Assembly: GCA_947579605.1 (NCBI GenBank)
Contig: OX388307.1
Coordinates: 14,795,237 to 14,859,236, forward strand
Direction: 5' to 3'
DNA length: 64,000 nucleotides
Source: Athripsodes cinereus
Lineage: Eukaryota; Arthropoda; Insecta; Trichoptera; Leptoceridae
The notes under the pieces were generated by a model, which was given only the letters and a program-made list of their open reading frames with translations, was not told where the DNA came from and did no database searches. Position 1 is the first letter of the stretch. Each line of letters begins with the position of its first letter. This document shows, piece after piece, positions 46,601-59,054 of this stretch. The translations under genes were made by a program, and so were the position numbers.

Positions 46601-49600
46601 CTTTTGTGAAATTAATAATACACTCGAAATTATCAACAACGCGTTTCCTTTAAAAAGTGAAAAAAGATAATCAAACTTTGTACCCTCTTGTCTCTGCACA
46701 CTTAGTGATACCTCGTAAAATTATTAATCATATTTTTTTTTTCAAATAAAATATTTAAACTTGAATCACTATGTTTATTTGTTACATTAATTTAAATTAC
46801 GCTATCGCGATTTCAGTGGAAATATTTTTTTTTCTTTAATAAAACACCTATACTACAAAAAACAAAAAATTACATCGCAATCAAATATAATATAATGTTT
46901 TTTGCTCAATAATCTTGACATACTTAATATTTTTTTACAAGAAAACAAAATAAAATAATCAATAAAAGTACATAGTTTTTTTGTGTGAAAAAGTTGCAGA
47001 GAGAAAACCTGTTTGATACTGGCAGTTTACATATTCTTATATAAAAGTCAAAACTTTTTTGTAAATAAATTTGTTTTAACTTTATCCTTCTTTGTTACAG
47101 TTGAAATATGACACATTTAGCAAACGAAATCATAAATTTATAGTAGATACCAATATGGTTACCTTTGAAAGTGTAGCTATGTTACAATGTTGAATTATCC
47201 AGAAATGAAGCATTATATGCCTTAAATTTCCAACACTATAATTCTTTATTATACCTCAAATAAAATTAATGAAGACAACTAATTTGATTTATCTTCAGAT
47301 ATTTATGTGTACATTTTAATCAACACTTAATATTTTTATCAAAGGATATTTGTAACCTTTGAACGCAAGTGTCAATGTTATAAACAATAATGTAACAGAC
47401 AGATTAATTAAATTAACATGTAACCACATAGTATATTGTCTCTCATATTACAAAACTACTTAATCAATGCAACTATGAAACCTTGTGAACGTAATTATGT
47501 AATTTGAAACATGTGTTTCTACTATAGATTATTGATTCCGAGAGAGACGTCTTTCGACTTATCATTATCGTCATTATCAATCTTGCGGACATAATCTATT
47601 GACAGTTTATACTTTTATTTTTTTAATGAGCTAACAAGCTAGGTAGACATTAACTGGTAATGGAGAATCAATACATATACAGATATAATATACATAAGGT
47701 TTCTGAAGAATAATCCTTATTGTAACCACTACAGTATAACTATACCCGAAACGATCACCTTTCCATGTACACTATTATGCTCTTACATAATAAGACGTAT
47801 GAGATAACTAATTAGACTATTATATTCCTCTCTAATAAACTCAATAATATGTAACTAATTGATCATCCGGTTGCATAATCGAGCAACTCAAAACTATTAT
47901 ATTTCAAGTTCTAATATTACATTGTGTCTAAGTTAGAGGCATTATGATGGTCGACCAAAACTATAGTCAAGTATATGCATTAATATAAATAATATTTGTT
48001 TATTAGGTACAACTTTTTATTTATCAAATCTAAAATTATGAGGCAAAAAATGAGGAATTCAGGGACATAGAGAATGAAAACGGTGATAAAGTTTTATTAT
48101 AATAATGGAAAAAAAGAGGTAATATTGAGAATGTTAATATCAAAAGTGATATAAGTATCGGTAACTTGTGTATGCCTTACCTGGTATATTGGGCTATGGG
48201 TGGACACTGAGGGTGTTCTATACTGACTGATGAGGTAATCATATGTGTAGGTGTCTTAGCGATCCGCCTCACGCATACAAAGTCACGTGGCTTCACAGCA
48301 TTTTTGGGGCCTCCTGTTGTAATCTGATATGTTATAGAAGTCTCCTCATCTATTTGCTGAAATATAATTTTCCATACTGTGTAAGCTATACCAGTTCAAA
48401 ATATCCACAAAATCAATTTGTATATTTTTGAAATAAAATCATATCAATTATTACTATTGATAACTGTTGAATGTATTATAGAAAAACAATATTTTTGATG
48501 AAAGATCGTGTGCAAATATAGATCGCCTAGTAGTAGGTCAAAAGTATTTTTTTATTGGTGATTTGATAATTATGCAGGATAGCAAAAAATGAAAATCAAC
48601 CTAATTGAAATTTCTGATTTGGTTGTAAAATGTTTTAAATACAATTTACCTTTACAATTTTTGATTCTAGTATAGTTGGATTCCAAGTGTTGATATTTTC
48701 CAAATCAGTCAATCCTTTGAACAAATCTTCCGGTGCACAATCCACAATACCCTGAAATAAAAATTCATATAAAAATACCTATATTTTACAAGACGTGGAT
48801 TTTTTTAAAGTTGTATCTGGGTTTTTGTTATAAACCCAAATACAACCTTATACACCTCTCACAATAATCTGAAAGCTTGGAAGGGGAGTTTGCCGACACC
48901 TGGAATTGAATTGTGCAACTCTTGTGCATAAGGCCAAGACTCTACCTCCTGGCTACTAACAAATTATACAGATTGACAAACCGACTTCACTGGCATTTTT
49001 TTGTCTGCAACTCTTCTCATGACATTTCTAAAGCTATGATATCATTCTAATAGGAACAGTGGATTATTATGCAAGCTGGTTGTCCAGGCTGCTCTAGACA
49101 TAACTTTTCTAGATGAAAAACACTTTGCTTTTTGGACAATTATATAATTAACATATATAACATTCTCAGACCATGACCCAACCGAGTCTACCATCTCTAG
49201 TATATTAAATGTACTACCAAGAATATATTATGTTAGGAGAGTAGGTATGTCAGTGTATAATCTCAATTGTGACTCGTTTATAATAATTATGCATACTCAC
49301 AGTTAGTTTAAAAATCTTCCCATAGCGAGGATGTTTCATAGCCTCTACAAGATCTCCGGGATTAATTCCAGTTTTTTCTTTGGTCCATTCAGGTCCCTCC
49401 AACAACTGCAAGCTCTCCATCTCAGACTCCAATGCCATTTTTTGATATTGTTCATCCTGCAAATATTAAAAGAAACATGTAATTTACATTATGTTTTCCT
49501 TACAAAACAATGAAGCTAAACAAAATTCACTTTCATAATAAGATAACATCTACATTCTTTTGACACAATAAAGTAAACTTATGAAAATGCTTCAATTCAT

Positions 49601-49892
49601 ATAGTAAAATGAACAAAAGTACATTTTGACTACGATATAATAAAACGTTGTAAGCAATATTTATAATTATTGTAACACACAAAGTACTAACAGGTAAAAG
49701 TATAGGACAGAATGGAGCTGCTTCAGCCCAATGGAAAACATTACGAAGCCACTTCCTAAATCTACTCTCCTTATCCTTCTTCAACTTATCCTGTATAATG
49801 GCATTATGAGCGTCTTCTGTGAACGTCATATCTCCGTCCTCAAATGTTTTAAATACATCTGGAGTAGTAGATGCAATCGCTTGAGAACTCAT
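43649..49892 (-). CDS. Start1: START-domain lipid transfer protein (StAR/STARD3 type), 6 coding exons
   Basis: Minus-strand exons: 49892-49692, 49456-49301, 48751-48650, 48356-48181, 45197-45100 and 43758-43649. They sum to 843 nt (280 residues plus stop) with matched phases. The START domain begins with exon 2 (DEQYQKMALESEMESLQLLE). It continues through GIVDCAPEDLF and INTWNPTI, PRDFVCVRRI and SVSIEHPQCPPIAQYTRG. It ends with WVMACDLKGWIPQYVLDIAF and LDFLQHLRNY, matching the C-terminal helix of StAR and STARD3. These proteins move cholesterol; in insects Start1 is tied to sterol supply for ecdysteroid synthesis. The ATG at 49892 has an in-frame TAA seven codon-positions or fewer upstream, so this frame cannot extend. 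Exon 1 (67 residues) is not a MENTAL domain and I do not recognise it. Length is close to StAR (285 in human). Confidence 0.88.
45675..46590 (-). mobile_element. LINE relic with ORF1-like coding, in the START gene intron
   Basis: On the minus strand from 46585 the reading is MEKIEESFRTEVLAFGKEL, a stop, then SNDKLKQLE, a coiled-coil-like start. Farther on come GYPEEEREGLHES-type and SYMGHIHKK-type pieces in shifted frames. This is the general layout of a LINE ORF1 (coiled coil, then RNA-recognition fold). The far end (45675-45815) shares words with 59740-59860 (gggacttgagggtgtgcttt, agagggagtacaat, cttataggtcgc). It is heavily decayed and its clade is uncertain. Confidence 0.45.
49000..49200 (-). 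mobile_element. Decayed RTE family-2 fragment in a START gene intron
   Basis: tgatatcattctaataggaa, cagtggattattatg, ggttgtccaggctg and tttttggacaattat follow 22925-23030 (gatatcgttgtcataggaac, ggtgtattgtgaaag, tttttggccaactatc) in order. It lies between exons 48650-48751 and 49301-49456. It is noncoding and old. Confidence 0.65.
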
Positions 49893-52060
49893 TTTTATTT
49901 AATTTTAAACCACTCACGGAAACCTATATGAAAGAGATTTTTATGTTTCACTAAAAGCAACATCAATAACCTAAATGTAAGACTGTTTCTTATATCAAAC
50001 AGCGTATTAAAATGATTCAATATAGACTTTGATTTTAGGAAGATTTAGTTGATAAAGATAGATGATAAATGCCTGTGATATAGATTTTAAGTAGATTTAG
50101 TTGATAAATGTCTGTGATATAGATTATGCATTATGTGGCATTGAACAAAAGAAAAATAGTAAAGGGATTAATGATAATCAAAAACATGGGATAGTATATT
50201 AACTACTTGTGTAATGTGCATATAATTGTTATGTATTTTCAAACTTATCAATTGATTAGGTTTAATAAATCATAACAATATTTTTGATTAGAGCATTTTT
50301 TATCATTCAAGTGTGAAGTACATACTACAAATGGATTACATAAAAAAAAATTGTCAAATATGATTTATTTTATTATTATAAACTAAAACCAATATGTTAA
50401 ATACATATTTGGTAGGAATTGGATGTACAAAATAGTTTATGATATAGGTGTAGAAAACAATAACTGTGTAAATTATTAAGCTGGATGGATGTAGGGAGAG
50501 TGGCTTACACTTATCAAAGCACAGAAGTACTATGAAATATGATCTTTAATTTTTATTTCATAAACCTAATATATTTTAGCCAACATTTTATTGAACTACT
50601 TTGAATACAGTGAATATTTAAAATGATTTAAGACAATAAAATAAAATTAGACATATAATTATTGATCCAAATTTAACAAAATACACAAAACATTGTCAAT
50701 TCAAAATCAGAGAAAATTATACAAGACAATATACAATATGATTCACTAAAAACACAACTATTCGGTGATGTGCAACAAACTGAACTAAACACTCAACAGT
50801 CAAGACAACACTAATTAAAGACGGAAGTGACTGAACAATAATGAATAAAATTCTCACTGCTAGATTATTATGTAAGTATATTGTACGCAAGTACCTTTAG
50901 TATGGATCTTTCATAGGTATTAAAACCATGAGTTTATGTATATGCAAAGTAGATAATATGTATCATTTACAACCAACGAGGACGAAATATTGGTTTAGGC
51001 CAAACAATTAATTACTGTATTTGACTAAAAATTGGTCATTGTTTAAATAAACTGAAACTTTCAGTTGTGAGAAAATCATATCATCTCAACCAGCTTCATG
51101 TGGATGTAATGTGCAACTGAATGTTTAAATTTAAAGATCACCAAGAAATTTAAACAAATATTGATAAAAGAATATGTGAAATAGTGAGTCTCTACCACAG
51201 TTGAGGTTACTTTTTTATAAACAAAATTAGTTTAGAAGCCAGTTTTCTTAATAATAATAAATAAATGGTCACTTCACAACTACTTTACTTATTATTATTT
51301 GTTCACAACAAGCCAACTTCTCAAACAAACTCTTGCACAGTTGAACAATCTGACAAGAGTGACAAGTGCAAGTTCCATAGATAAAAAGTACATTTAAAAA
51401 TATCATAGACAAAGTGTGGTTGCTCTTAACATTTACAAAAATAAAATGAAGTATGTATTCTTCATTCATTTTATCGATGCACTCGACAATAACATTAGGA
51501 ATGCGTGATGTTCACGTGATCAGATGGGCCGCTCGCAGAATAGATACTGGATAGAAATTGCCCAGTGTGAATAATAAAAATATTGTAAATATGTAATATT
51601 AAAATAAACATACTGTTTTAAGATTATCTTTATTGTAGTGCTCTCAATAATGTCGAGATAACTTGACGAAAAATTTCAGATTTTTTATATGTGAAAATTT
51701 AACTGTGTTTTTTTTCAATATAGGTAATTTATTATAATGTATTTTCAGTGTCAATACACAACCCTTTAGATTATACAACATTCTTGAATTATAAAAAGAT
51801 TTACTACAAACTGAAACATGAGGGACCGTTTATCGAAATTTTATGATTATACATAGGTACCTATATAAAAAAATCTTATTTACTAAATGATTTGATTATT
51901 TAATTTTAAATTTTTTGAGGCTTATTTTTGGGCAGACTCAGGTAACTGATTGGACTCTTAAATAAGTGTTATTTAAGTAATACATGGAACAAAATTTTAG
52001 AAAGATAATAAAATAATTGATTAAAACATTTTACATGTCAACGTGACATAATATATATAC
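49893..52060. other. AT-rich upstream region of the START gene
   Basis: It should hold the 5' UTR and promoter of the short transcript (just above 49892) but no TATA box or initiator can be singled out. A direct duplication of tagatttagttgataaa is at about 50042 and 50093. I see no gene. Confidence 0.4.
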
Positions 52061-52116
52061 TTATAGCAAAACAAAAAACATTATTAATACGATAACATAG
52101 AATAATAATTATTGTG

Positions 52117-52179
52117 TGTTGACACTTTGTTAAGGTGTTTAATTAATTATTAATTAAACACCTTAACAAAGTGTCAACA
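52117..52179. repeat. Perfect 30-bp inverted repeat with a 3-base loop
   Basis: The left arm 52117-52146 (tgttgacactttgttaaggt, then gtttaattaa) is the exact inverse of 52150-52179. The hairpin is flanked by two imperfect direct copies of about 45 bp (around 52062-52110 and 52191-52240), each holding atagcaaaac and gataacatagaataa. Possible MITE or replication-slippage product. Confidence 0.8.
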
Positions 52180-53209
52180 CAAAAATAATTATAGCAAAAC
52201 GAACAAACATTATAAATGTGATAACATAGAATAATTAATAGAACTAAAGTAAAAATAACAAATTTTATAGACTAAATCGGCGCAGTTTTCATATAACATA
52301 TATTTACTTTCATATAACATATATTTACTTTGAGTGTGTGTATCTTAATTTATAAAAGAAATTTGAGGAAATACTGTATGTCGGAATTTAGCACAAAAAG
52401 ATTTATAAAAAAACTTCAAAAAATTAAAAAAAAAGAAACAATTAATCAGAGAGATGAGGAATCGGACGTGTTTCCAACATTTATCACGAATTGGTCGAAA
52501 GCATCATCCATCATTCCATCTGACATTCAAATTATTTTTTCTACTTTAATCACGTGTTTTAAACAATTGCTCCAATTTTCCGAATCGCATTCTCGAATAA
52601 AATTTTAACCTCAAGAAGTTTTATTCTTCGCCGAAACCTCATCTTTGATTTGCACCCAAATTACCTCTGTGGGGTTACACGGCTAGTGTCTAATATTCAC
52701 TGTCAAATGATAAAAGACGTATCTATTCGAAAAGAAGTACAAAAAAATATCTCTAATGTACAATATAAATTGAGGTGATTTTTCCGTGTCACCGCTATTT
52801 CATATAATGTATTTCGTTTAAGCAATGTATTTAAATCTGTTGGTAAATATTTTTTTAATGAAAAGTAGAAAGGGTAATTTCAATATATATGGAAAGATAA
52901 TTTACACAATTGCAATGAAAATACCTTTTATAAGGTTTCAAAAGCAAACTTTTAATTATAGCCGCGTGATCGTTAGTGACTTTATAAAAAGGGTACAGTC
53001 ATTTAAAAGCTATTTAAAAAATACGCACTACAAGAAACAGCCTTTTATTAAAATTTGCCTGGATGTACTAAACGTTCTCAGAATTGTTCACGTGGACAAT
53101 TGCAGCGTCTCGGTGAATACATTATAGATTATAATACTGCACTTTGTTTTAGGATGTAGTATGAATATGGATTTTAATGTTTTGATTTCTAAACTTATAT
53201 TGGCTAAGA

Positions 53210-53400
53210 CTGACATGTTAGTCCGCTGACTACCCCAATTGTGAGAACTACTGTGATGGTATAATAAATGATATGACATTTAACATCTCCAGTTCCGCGA
53301 TGAGGTATGCCACCCACCCTGATTTTCTTAACTTTTACTAGCACAGAGAGTACGGCCTGCATGTTTATTATGTGCAGTAGATTCACTGATGGTTACTTCA
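53210..53400 (-). repeat. Interspersed repeat family A, copy 3
   Basis: On the minus strand it reads catgcaggccgtactctctg, gggtgggtggcatacctcat and cggaactggagatgttaaat, parallel to 60195-60300 (catgcaagctgtcctcactg, ggtggcaaacctcat, gctgatttaagatgtaaaat). Confidence 0.55.
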
Positions 53401-53639
53401 CTCATAGGAAATACAACACCATACATCAATATGTTATAAATACATATATATCTCGTCGCGAAAAAATTTTGAATATTATAATATGTATTTGTCTATTTAA
53501 TTTAAAGCCCCTGATTGTTTTCTATGAAATAATACTATACACGTGTTCTTTAATGAAATTAGTCATTCTTATTTTGAACCACTCCAGTTTAATCATTCCA
53601 ATTGATCACACTCACCGATAGTATTAACTAGGTAGGTAT

Positions 53640-54090
53640 GTTGTATATTCATTCATTCTTCTTATGGTCGCTCACAACTTGACCTCCAAAGTCCTCAGCC
53701 ACCGGATCGCGTCATTTGTAAGTGAGTGTAAGTCCTGAAGTTCTCCTTGGAATGCATATGTGGGACACTCGTTTATCAGATAGTCGATAGTTTGTGTCAT
53801 TTCACAATCCATCCCCATTGATATAAGTTGGAAGCTGTATAGCCTAAATCACATCTTATACGATTTATTGTACACCATATTTTCCTAGGAAGTATAAATC
53901 CAGGCAGTTCTTCCATTGGATCTGGTATTAGGGTTTGGTTTCTTACTAACGATAATGTCCAAAGTTCTCTCCACATATCTTCAGTATTGCAGTCCGAGCT
54001 TTGAGCAACGGCTTTCCAGTAAGGACGTTGAGATATTTGGCGGTTTGGTGGAGGATAATCTAGTTGTATATGATACACATACATGATGTG
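53640..54090 (-). mobile_element. Jockey-type LINE C-terminal fragment
   Basis: Minus-strand reading LPGFILPRKIWCTINRIRCD then LYQWG, and after one frameshift near 53815 MDCEMTQTIDYLINECPTY, HSLTNDAIRWL and a stop at about 53672. This is the post-RT tail typical of Jockey-clade proteins: a leucine-proline-rich stretch, a C/H cluster and a final T-DA--WL. No 5' part is present. Confidence 0.75.
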
Positions 54091-54289
54091 AACTTCCTTA
54101 AGGATTCAAAATATGATTGACGTCTACACTTCTAGTAAGTAAAATGCTATACCCGACATCCAATTGTGTCAAAAAATCATAACATGAGATTAGCCATATT
54201 TTTTATTGTCTTATTAAAATGTAAACATGTGTAATAGCACAATAAGTGACTGATTTAATTATAGGTTTTAACCATAAATTCCACCGCGT

Positions 54290-54480
54290 AAGTGTAGGAG
54301 GTAGCCAATGAACTTACTGCATAAAATTAACATAAAAATTGTCCTTTACGTGCCACAAAAAAAAGACATTCAGAATGTGTGGCAGCACACCTCATTGCTG
54401 AATTAAAGATGCACTTACAGGTGATGTTTTACGAATACCTGTATTTTACAGGACACTCAAAAAATACTAAGATTTCTACT
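54290..54480 (+). repeat. Interspersed repeat family A, copy 4
   Basis: gtagccaatgaacttactgc, attgtcctttacgtgcca, cacctcattgctgaattaaa and attttacaggacactcaaaa are in the same order as at 60170-60330. Confidence 0.6.
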
Positions 54481-54499
54481 CTATATTGAAGACTTCACG

Positions 54500-55394
54500 A
54501 GTGATGTTTCATAAATAAATAAAAATCAGAAGGATATGCGCCACAGTATACTGCATTTGTATTAGTATATTGTATTAATCAACTGCGATTATATAGTTTG
54601 TCCGCACTCATAATGTTTATCTGAATACATGATACAATAAGGGATTATTGTAATCGCTGCATGTTAACAAATATAGGGGAGTTACATAAATCACAAAATT
54701 TAAGTTCATTTAAATCAATCTTCTCCACAAAAATTCTTCTATTTTATTCTGAGATATGAATGCGCAAGAAATGATCAATTTTCGTTTTTTTTTTTTATTT
54801 ATTTTAATCGATAAAATAACAAATATTGACAAAGAATAATAATGCATATCTACATGAAACTTATTAAAATAGCCATGCAACTCGATAATTTTCAATGTAA
54901 AAAAGTATTTCACGTTATTACTTCGCTGTATTACCGAATTTAGTTTAGGATTCTGTTGCACTATAAAATATGAGGTACGAGATGTTCTCAAGACAATAGA
55001 ACTAAAGTTTTTGAGATTGTGTACAAGATACAAACAGCATAGAACTTCTTGAAATCAGTTTTTTTTCACTATCGGGTGTCACAAGTTTTTTGTAAAAAAG
55101 ATATGTGGTGAAGCCGTATATAAATATTCTAATGGAACATTCCTCGCACACAGGATTCGATGTTGTATCGGCCATTATGAGGGATGGTCCTGACGAGACA
55201 CATGCGCCAATTTTGAAACAAAACTTTTCAAGGAATCCAAACTGCATATTAATCTTGAATCACATGCAAAACAATTTATACTATCTAACTATACTATCAT
55301 GGCATCTCTCACAAATTGGGTGTGGATTAACTGCCAATAAATTTGGAATGGGTTTATGCCTCATCCTGAATCAAAGATATTAAATGACGTTTTA
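54500..55394. other. AT-rich intergenic stretch
   Basis: No recognisable gene. Open frames on both strands around 55000-55380 overlap each other and show no family features. Confidence 0.4.
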
Positions 55395-55450
55395 CCGATA
55401 TCTCCTTTTACAGGATACTCACAACTTACAGAATAGTGGAGAAGACCTAG
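55395..55450 (+). repeat. Interspersed repeat family A, tail only (copy 5)
   Basis: ttttacaggatactcacaac then ttacagaatagtggagaaga matches the tail of the family (ttttacaggacactcaaaaa, acggagaagagtggga). Confidence 0.45.
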
Positions 55451-55979
55451 TTTTAGCTGGGGACTCCATGGAATGTTTTAAATAACATTTGGATAGTATA
55501 TCTATCAAGAATCATACTTTTTAAGGAATATAATTAAAATTGAAGCAAAATTATTATCAAAAATTCAATTTTAATTTTTTTTTTTTTTTTTTAAAATAAA
55601 AAAAAAAATTCAATAAAAGAGGGTTAATGACATACAAACATAACTAATTATTAATAGTTACATTAATATAAATGTAATGATACTAATTCTAAGTTATCTA
55701 CATGTTCTTATGTACCTAACCTTAATATGAATAATTTATTATTGTATATTAATTAACTGATTAAACTTTGAACTGTTCCTAAACAATGAGTTAATATAGC
55801 ATGTTATCATTGTTATTACATACCTACTGCATAAATTACAAACAATTTTACATTATTAGGTATCTTGAAGATAATAGGTAAAACTCAGAGTGCACAGAAT
55901 GCATTGAGATAAGAGAAATAAATCAAGAATAATATATTTATTATTAAAATTTTCTTCACAATATAACATGGGGAACAAA

Positions 55980-56290
55980 TAGATGAGAAAAAGGAACAAA
56001 TGAAAGAGAAAGGTTTGGACATGTAGAAAGAATGTATAAGGAAAATATGGCAAAGAGGATATATTTATCTGAAAGAGGGCTGAGGATGTGCATCCATCCA
56101 AGAACCACATGGCTTGATCACACGAATCAAATTCTCAAAGACGGCAATGTGCTGAGAGAAATTGACGTGCATGTATGAGAAATTGCAAGAATGTAGAAGA
56201 AGCAAAAGAAGTATATGAGGATAGATCTATATGCAACATTTTGTTCTTTTTGCCTACCTCGCTTGGGATATGGCATGAGGGTAAAGTATA
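55980..56290 (+). mobile_element. LINE 3'-end fragment
   Basis: The reading RFGHVERMYKENMAKRIYLS and TTWLDHTNQILKDGNVLREI is the C-terminal tail of an RT-type protein (GHVERM, then a W-D-I block). It ends with a noncoding tail (gtcatgaggg-like words, gggatatggcatgagggtaa). Relatives lie in PEX19 introns 2 and 4. Confidence 0.7.
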
Positions 56291-56504
56291 GAGATAGATA
56301 TAACATAAAGCATAGATATATCAATTTCACTGTAGCACCAATTTACAATTCAGTCAATTCACAATTCAAAATAATGGAAATCTGAGACCTTAAAAAAGGT
56401 CCTTAAATGTGAACAATCATCGTCTCCCCCCTCAGCGGATGGCTATAAAGGTAACTAACAACCAAAGTCTTAGGGAGAACAAAGATTAATTTAAGCGACA
56501 GAAT

Positions 56505-56768
56505 CTACGGATGTCTGTAATACTTACTAAGAGTATAAGATGTATCTCTGACAACTATGAATGCATCGTAAGTAATGTACAAATATATAAAACAGTTTAG
56601 ACGAGAAGATAATTGACTATTTATAAGCACGGTGTCATCAGCAAATGCAGCAATGTTTTTGATTTCATTCAATGTTAGTAAGTAGTTTGTTGAAATATAT
56701 AAAAAAAAAGTAACGGTCCCTGTATACTCCCTTAAGGAACGCCAAAGCCAGGCTCTATTGAACACCAA
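56505..56768 (-). mobile_element. Short reverse-transcriptase fragment with FADDTVLI
   Basis: The minus-strand reading around 56610-56760 is GFGVP, a damaged stretch, then LLTLNEIKNIAAFADDTVLI. It is the RT catalytic region of a LINE (Jockey/CR1-like) reduced to about 150 bp. A second copy of the same small region is at 58797-58880. Confidence 0.65.
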
Positions 56769-56940
56769 CTATCCTCCCTATATGCACACTTTGTACTCGG
56801 TCAGATCATTTCAAATCACCAAGAAATGCAAATAGTAGATCATCACTTCCGATTTTTATGATTTTTTATTTATAAATTGCTATGACTGAGTAATGAAAAC
56901 ACGCCAATTTTTTTGGTCTAGGTCAAATACTACTTTCTAA

Positions 56941-57058
56941 TGGCCGGTTTCAATAATCTATCTATCCGCTACTGTCGATTGAAATCTATTGTGTTCTATA
57001 TTTTAAATCATACATTTTAATCGACAGTCACGGATAGATAGGTTATTGAAACCGGCCA
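56941..57058. mobile_element. 118-bp palindromic MITE, PIF/Harbinger-like
   Basis: Inverted ends tggccggtttcaataa with arms of nearly 50 bp (including ctatctatccg and gactgtcgatt). The 3-bp duplication TAA is at 56938-56940 and 57059-57061. TWA duplications are characteristic of PIF/Harbinger elements; assignment from ends alone is tentative. Confidence 0.75.
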
Positions 57059-57061
57059 TAA

Positions 57062-58780
57062 GTTATCGGGATTCAAAATATACTGGCGAGATCTGTTTTT
57101 GTCAACACTGAAGTTGTGCCATTCAAAAGAAAAAACCATACCTCAGCTAATCCTAATATTTTCTTGTGATAGTTTTACTATTTATTCTATAATATGTACT
57201 GATGATATAAAATGACTTAAAAATATATAAATAAATATAATTAAATGCCTTAAGAAATATATAAATAAATATAATTTTCAAATTTTGGCACAGATCGAGC
57301 TGGTCCCAAACCAACATATGAATTTTATATTATTGGTACTAAAGAATCATGATATAAATGATCTTTTATTGAAGAAATTATAAATTGAATAGGAAAATAT
57401 CTGTACGCCGGAGCTAAACTACACTCTCTCCATGGATGCCATTTTTCAGTAGGGCCGTTCAAAATTTTTTCAACAAAATTATTTTTGCCTCTCACATGTT
57501 GGTTAACACGATATTACTCTTAAAAATTATTGTGAATGATTTGCTATTAATCATATCTCACACTTTTTTTGAAAAATTTCACAATATTGCATTGAAATTG
57601 TTTTGTTTTAACAAAATTTTACTTTTTTTTTTATTTAACGATATTTCAAAATATAACTCGTTTTCAAGACAGATGAATATGCCATTGAAAAGAGCATAAC
57701 AAGGACTAAAATATTACTATGTTTATTAGTCATTTCAGCCTAAATTCGACATAGTGTAGTTTCGCTCCTACATACAGATATTTGCTTAGGGATAACATAC
57801 CCTCTGTACATTGATACTTGTCATGTGAAATTTTCACTAATTACGTGGGTCATTGATTTTATGTGGAGGTGCAGTTAACAAACAAATATATATTGTTGCA
57901 TGTTGTTTGCAAAGTGTTTACTAAATAATTTATTTTGTCTACAGAAATGTTTTATAGATTTTATTTACTTGAATTTAAGTTTTATCCCTACATTAAGTTA
58001 TAGGAAGGTACTTAAATGTAAGTCGTTGAACCTTGTTATATTTCAATTTTATTGCAAAATAATCTTATATCAAAGGCTAAAAGTCATTTACTGCTAAAAC
58101 AAATAAATAAACAATATTATTAATGTAGTTTGAGGAAACCAAAATACCATCATAAAAAAATAATTTTTCGTTACTGTGTGAAAAGTCTTCGATTAACATT
58201 AGATTATTAACAAAAATTACATAGATCTTGAAAAAATATTAGATTGAGTACAAATCAAGAATGTATCTAGAATATTTTGGGGAAGGCGGTCACATACCCC
58301 CTCCTACTGAGTATGTCCACACTATAAATATGTACTTAATAATAGCCCCAATGTTAACTACCTACATATATAAAAGTAATGCACATTATTTTTGACACAT
58401 TAATATGAATAAACTATCTAAAATCTGGCTGCTAACATACTCTATCACAGCATAAGAAATTATTTAATATATAGGTGACAGCAAGGCGCGTGCCTTCCAT
58501 ACATGCAAATATGCAACGCATGCTCTACAATAAATTTATAATCTTAAAAAATGTGTAATATAGTAGTCAAGAATATCATTTTAAGATTATTTATGAATTT
58601 TTAACTACTATAATATGTAATTTTTTAGATTTATTTATTTATTTTAGGGCACGCGCCTGGTGACAGGTAGTGTGTTATAGCATAAATTTGGGTTTCTGTT
58701 AATTGAAAATCTATATTTGTGTTTTAAATATAAAATGTCTGAATGTATCTCAACGATTGGCGCAGAGAAAATATCTGTAA
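57062..58780. other. AT-rich intergenic stretch
   Basis: No gene or structured repeat stands out. The frame at 57436-57699 is phenylalanine- and asparagine-rich low-complexity reading. Two near-tandem copies of agaaatatataaataaatat occur at about 57215-57275. Confidence 0.45.
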
Positions 58781-58796
58781 GCGATTATATATTTCA

Positions 58797-58880
58797 AAAA
58801 GCTACTTACTAGCATTAAATGAAATCGAAAACATAGCTGCATTTGCTGACAATACTGTGCTTATATATACCTAACAAGAA
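58797..58880 (+). mobile_element. Short reverse-transcriptase fragment, sister of 56505-56768
   Basis: YLLALNEIENIAAFADNTVL is read directly, with the catalytic DD changed to DN. The DNA words cttactagcattaaatgaaa and gctgcatttgctgac match the other copy. Confidence 0.65.
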
Positions 58881-59054
58881 GAGTGGGTTAATTTATATCA
58901 ATTCACCAAGCCTCGGTATCCTATCACTCAACACAACAGGTTATGAAAGAAAATTTATGTTCTTTTTCTTGTCTGAGCCGTAGTTCGTCTGCTTTATACC
59001 CGCACTTTTTACTTTTTTTATTTTAATTAGACTCGTAAATCTATTTATGTCTAC

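Noticed and set aside
52330..52608. 92-residue plus-strand open frame
   Set aside because: Lysine/isoleucine-rich reading of AT-rich DNA with no family motif or splice context.
55002..55383. Overlapping open frames on both strands
   Set aside because: Mutually overlapping, no recognisable domain; possibly old repeat DNA.
57436..57699. 87-residue frame rich in phenylalanine and leucine
   Set aside because: Hydrophobic by base composition only; no splice or promoter context.
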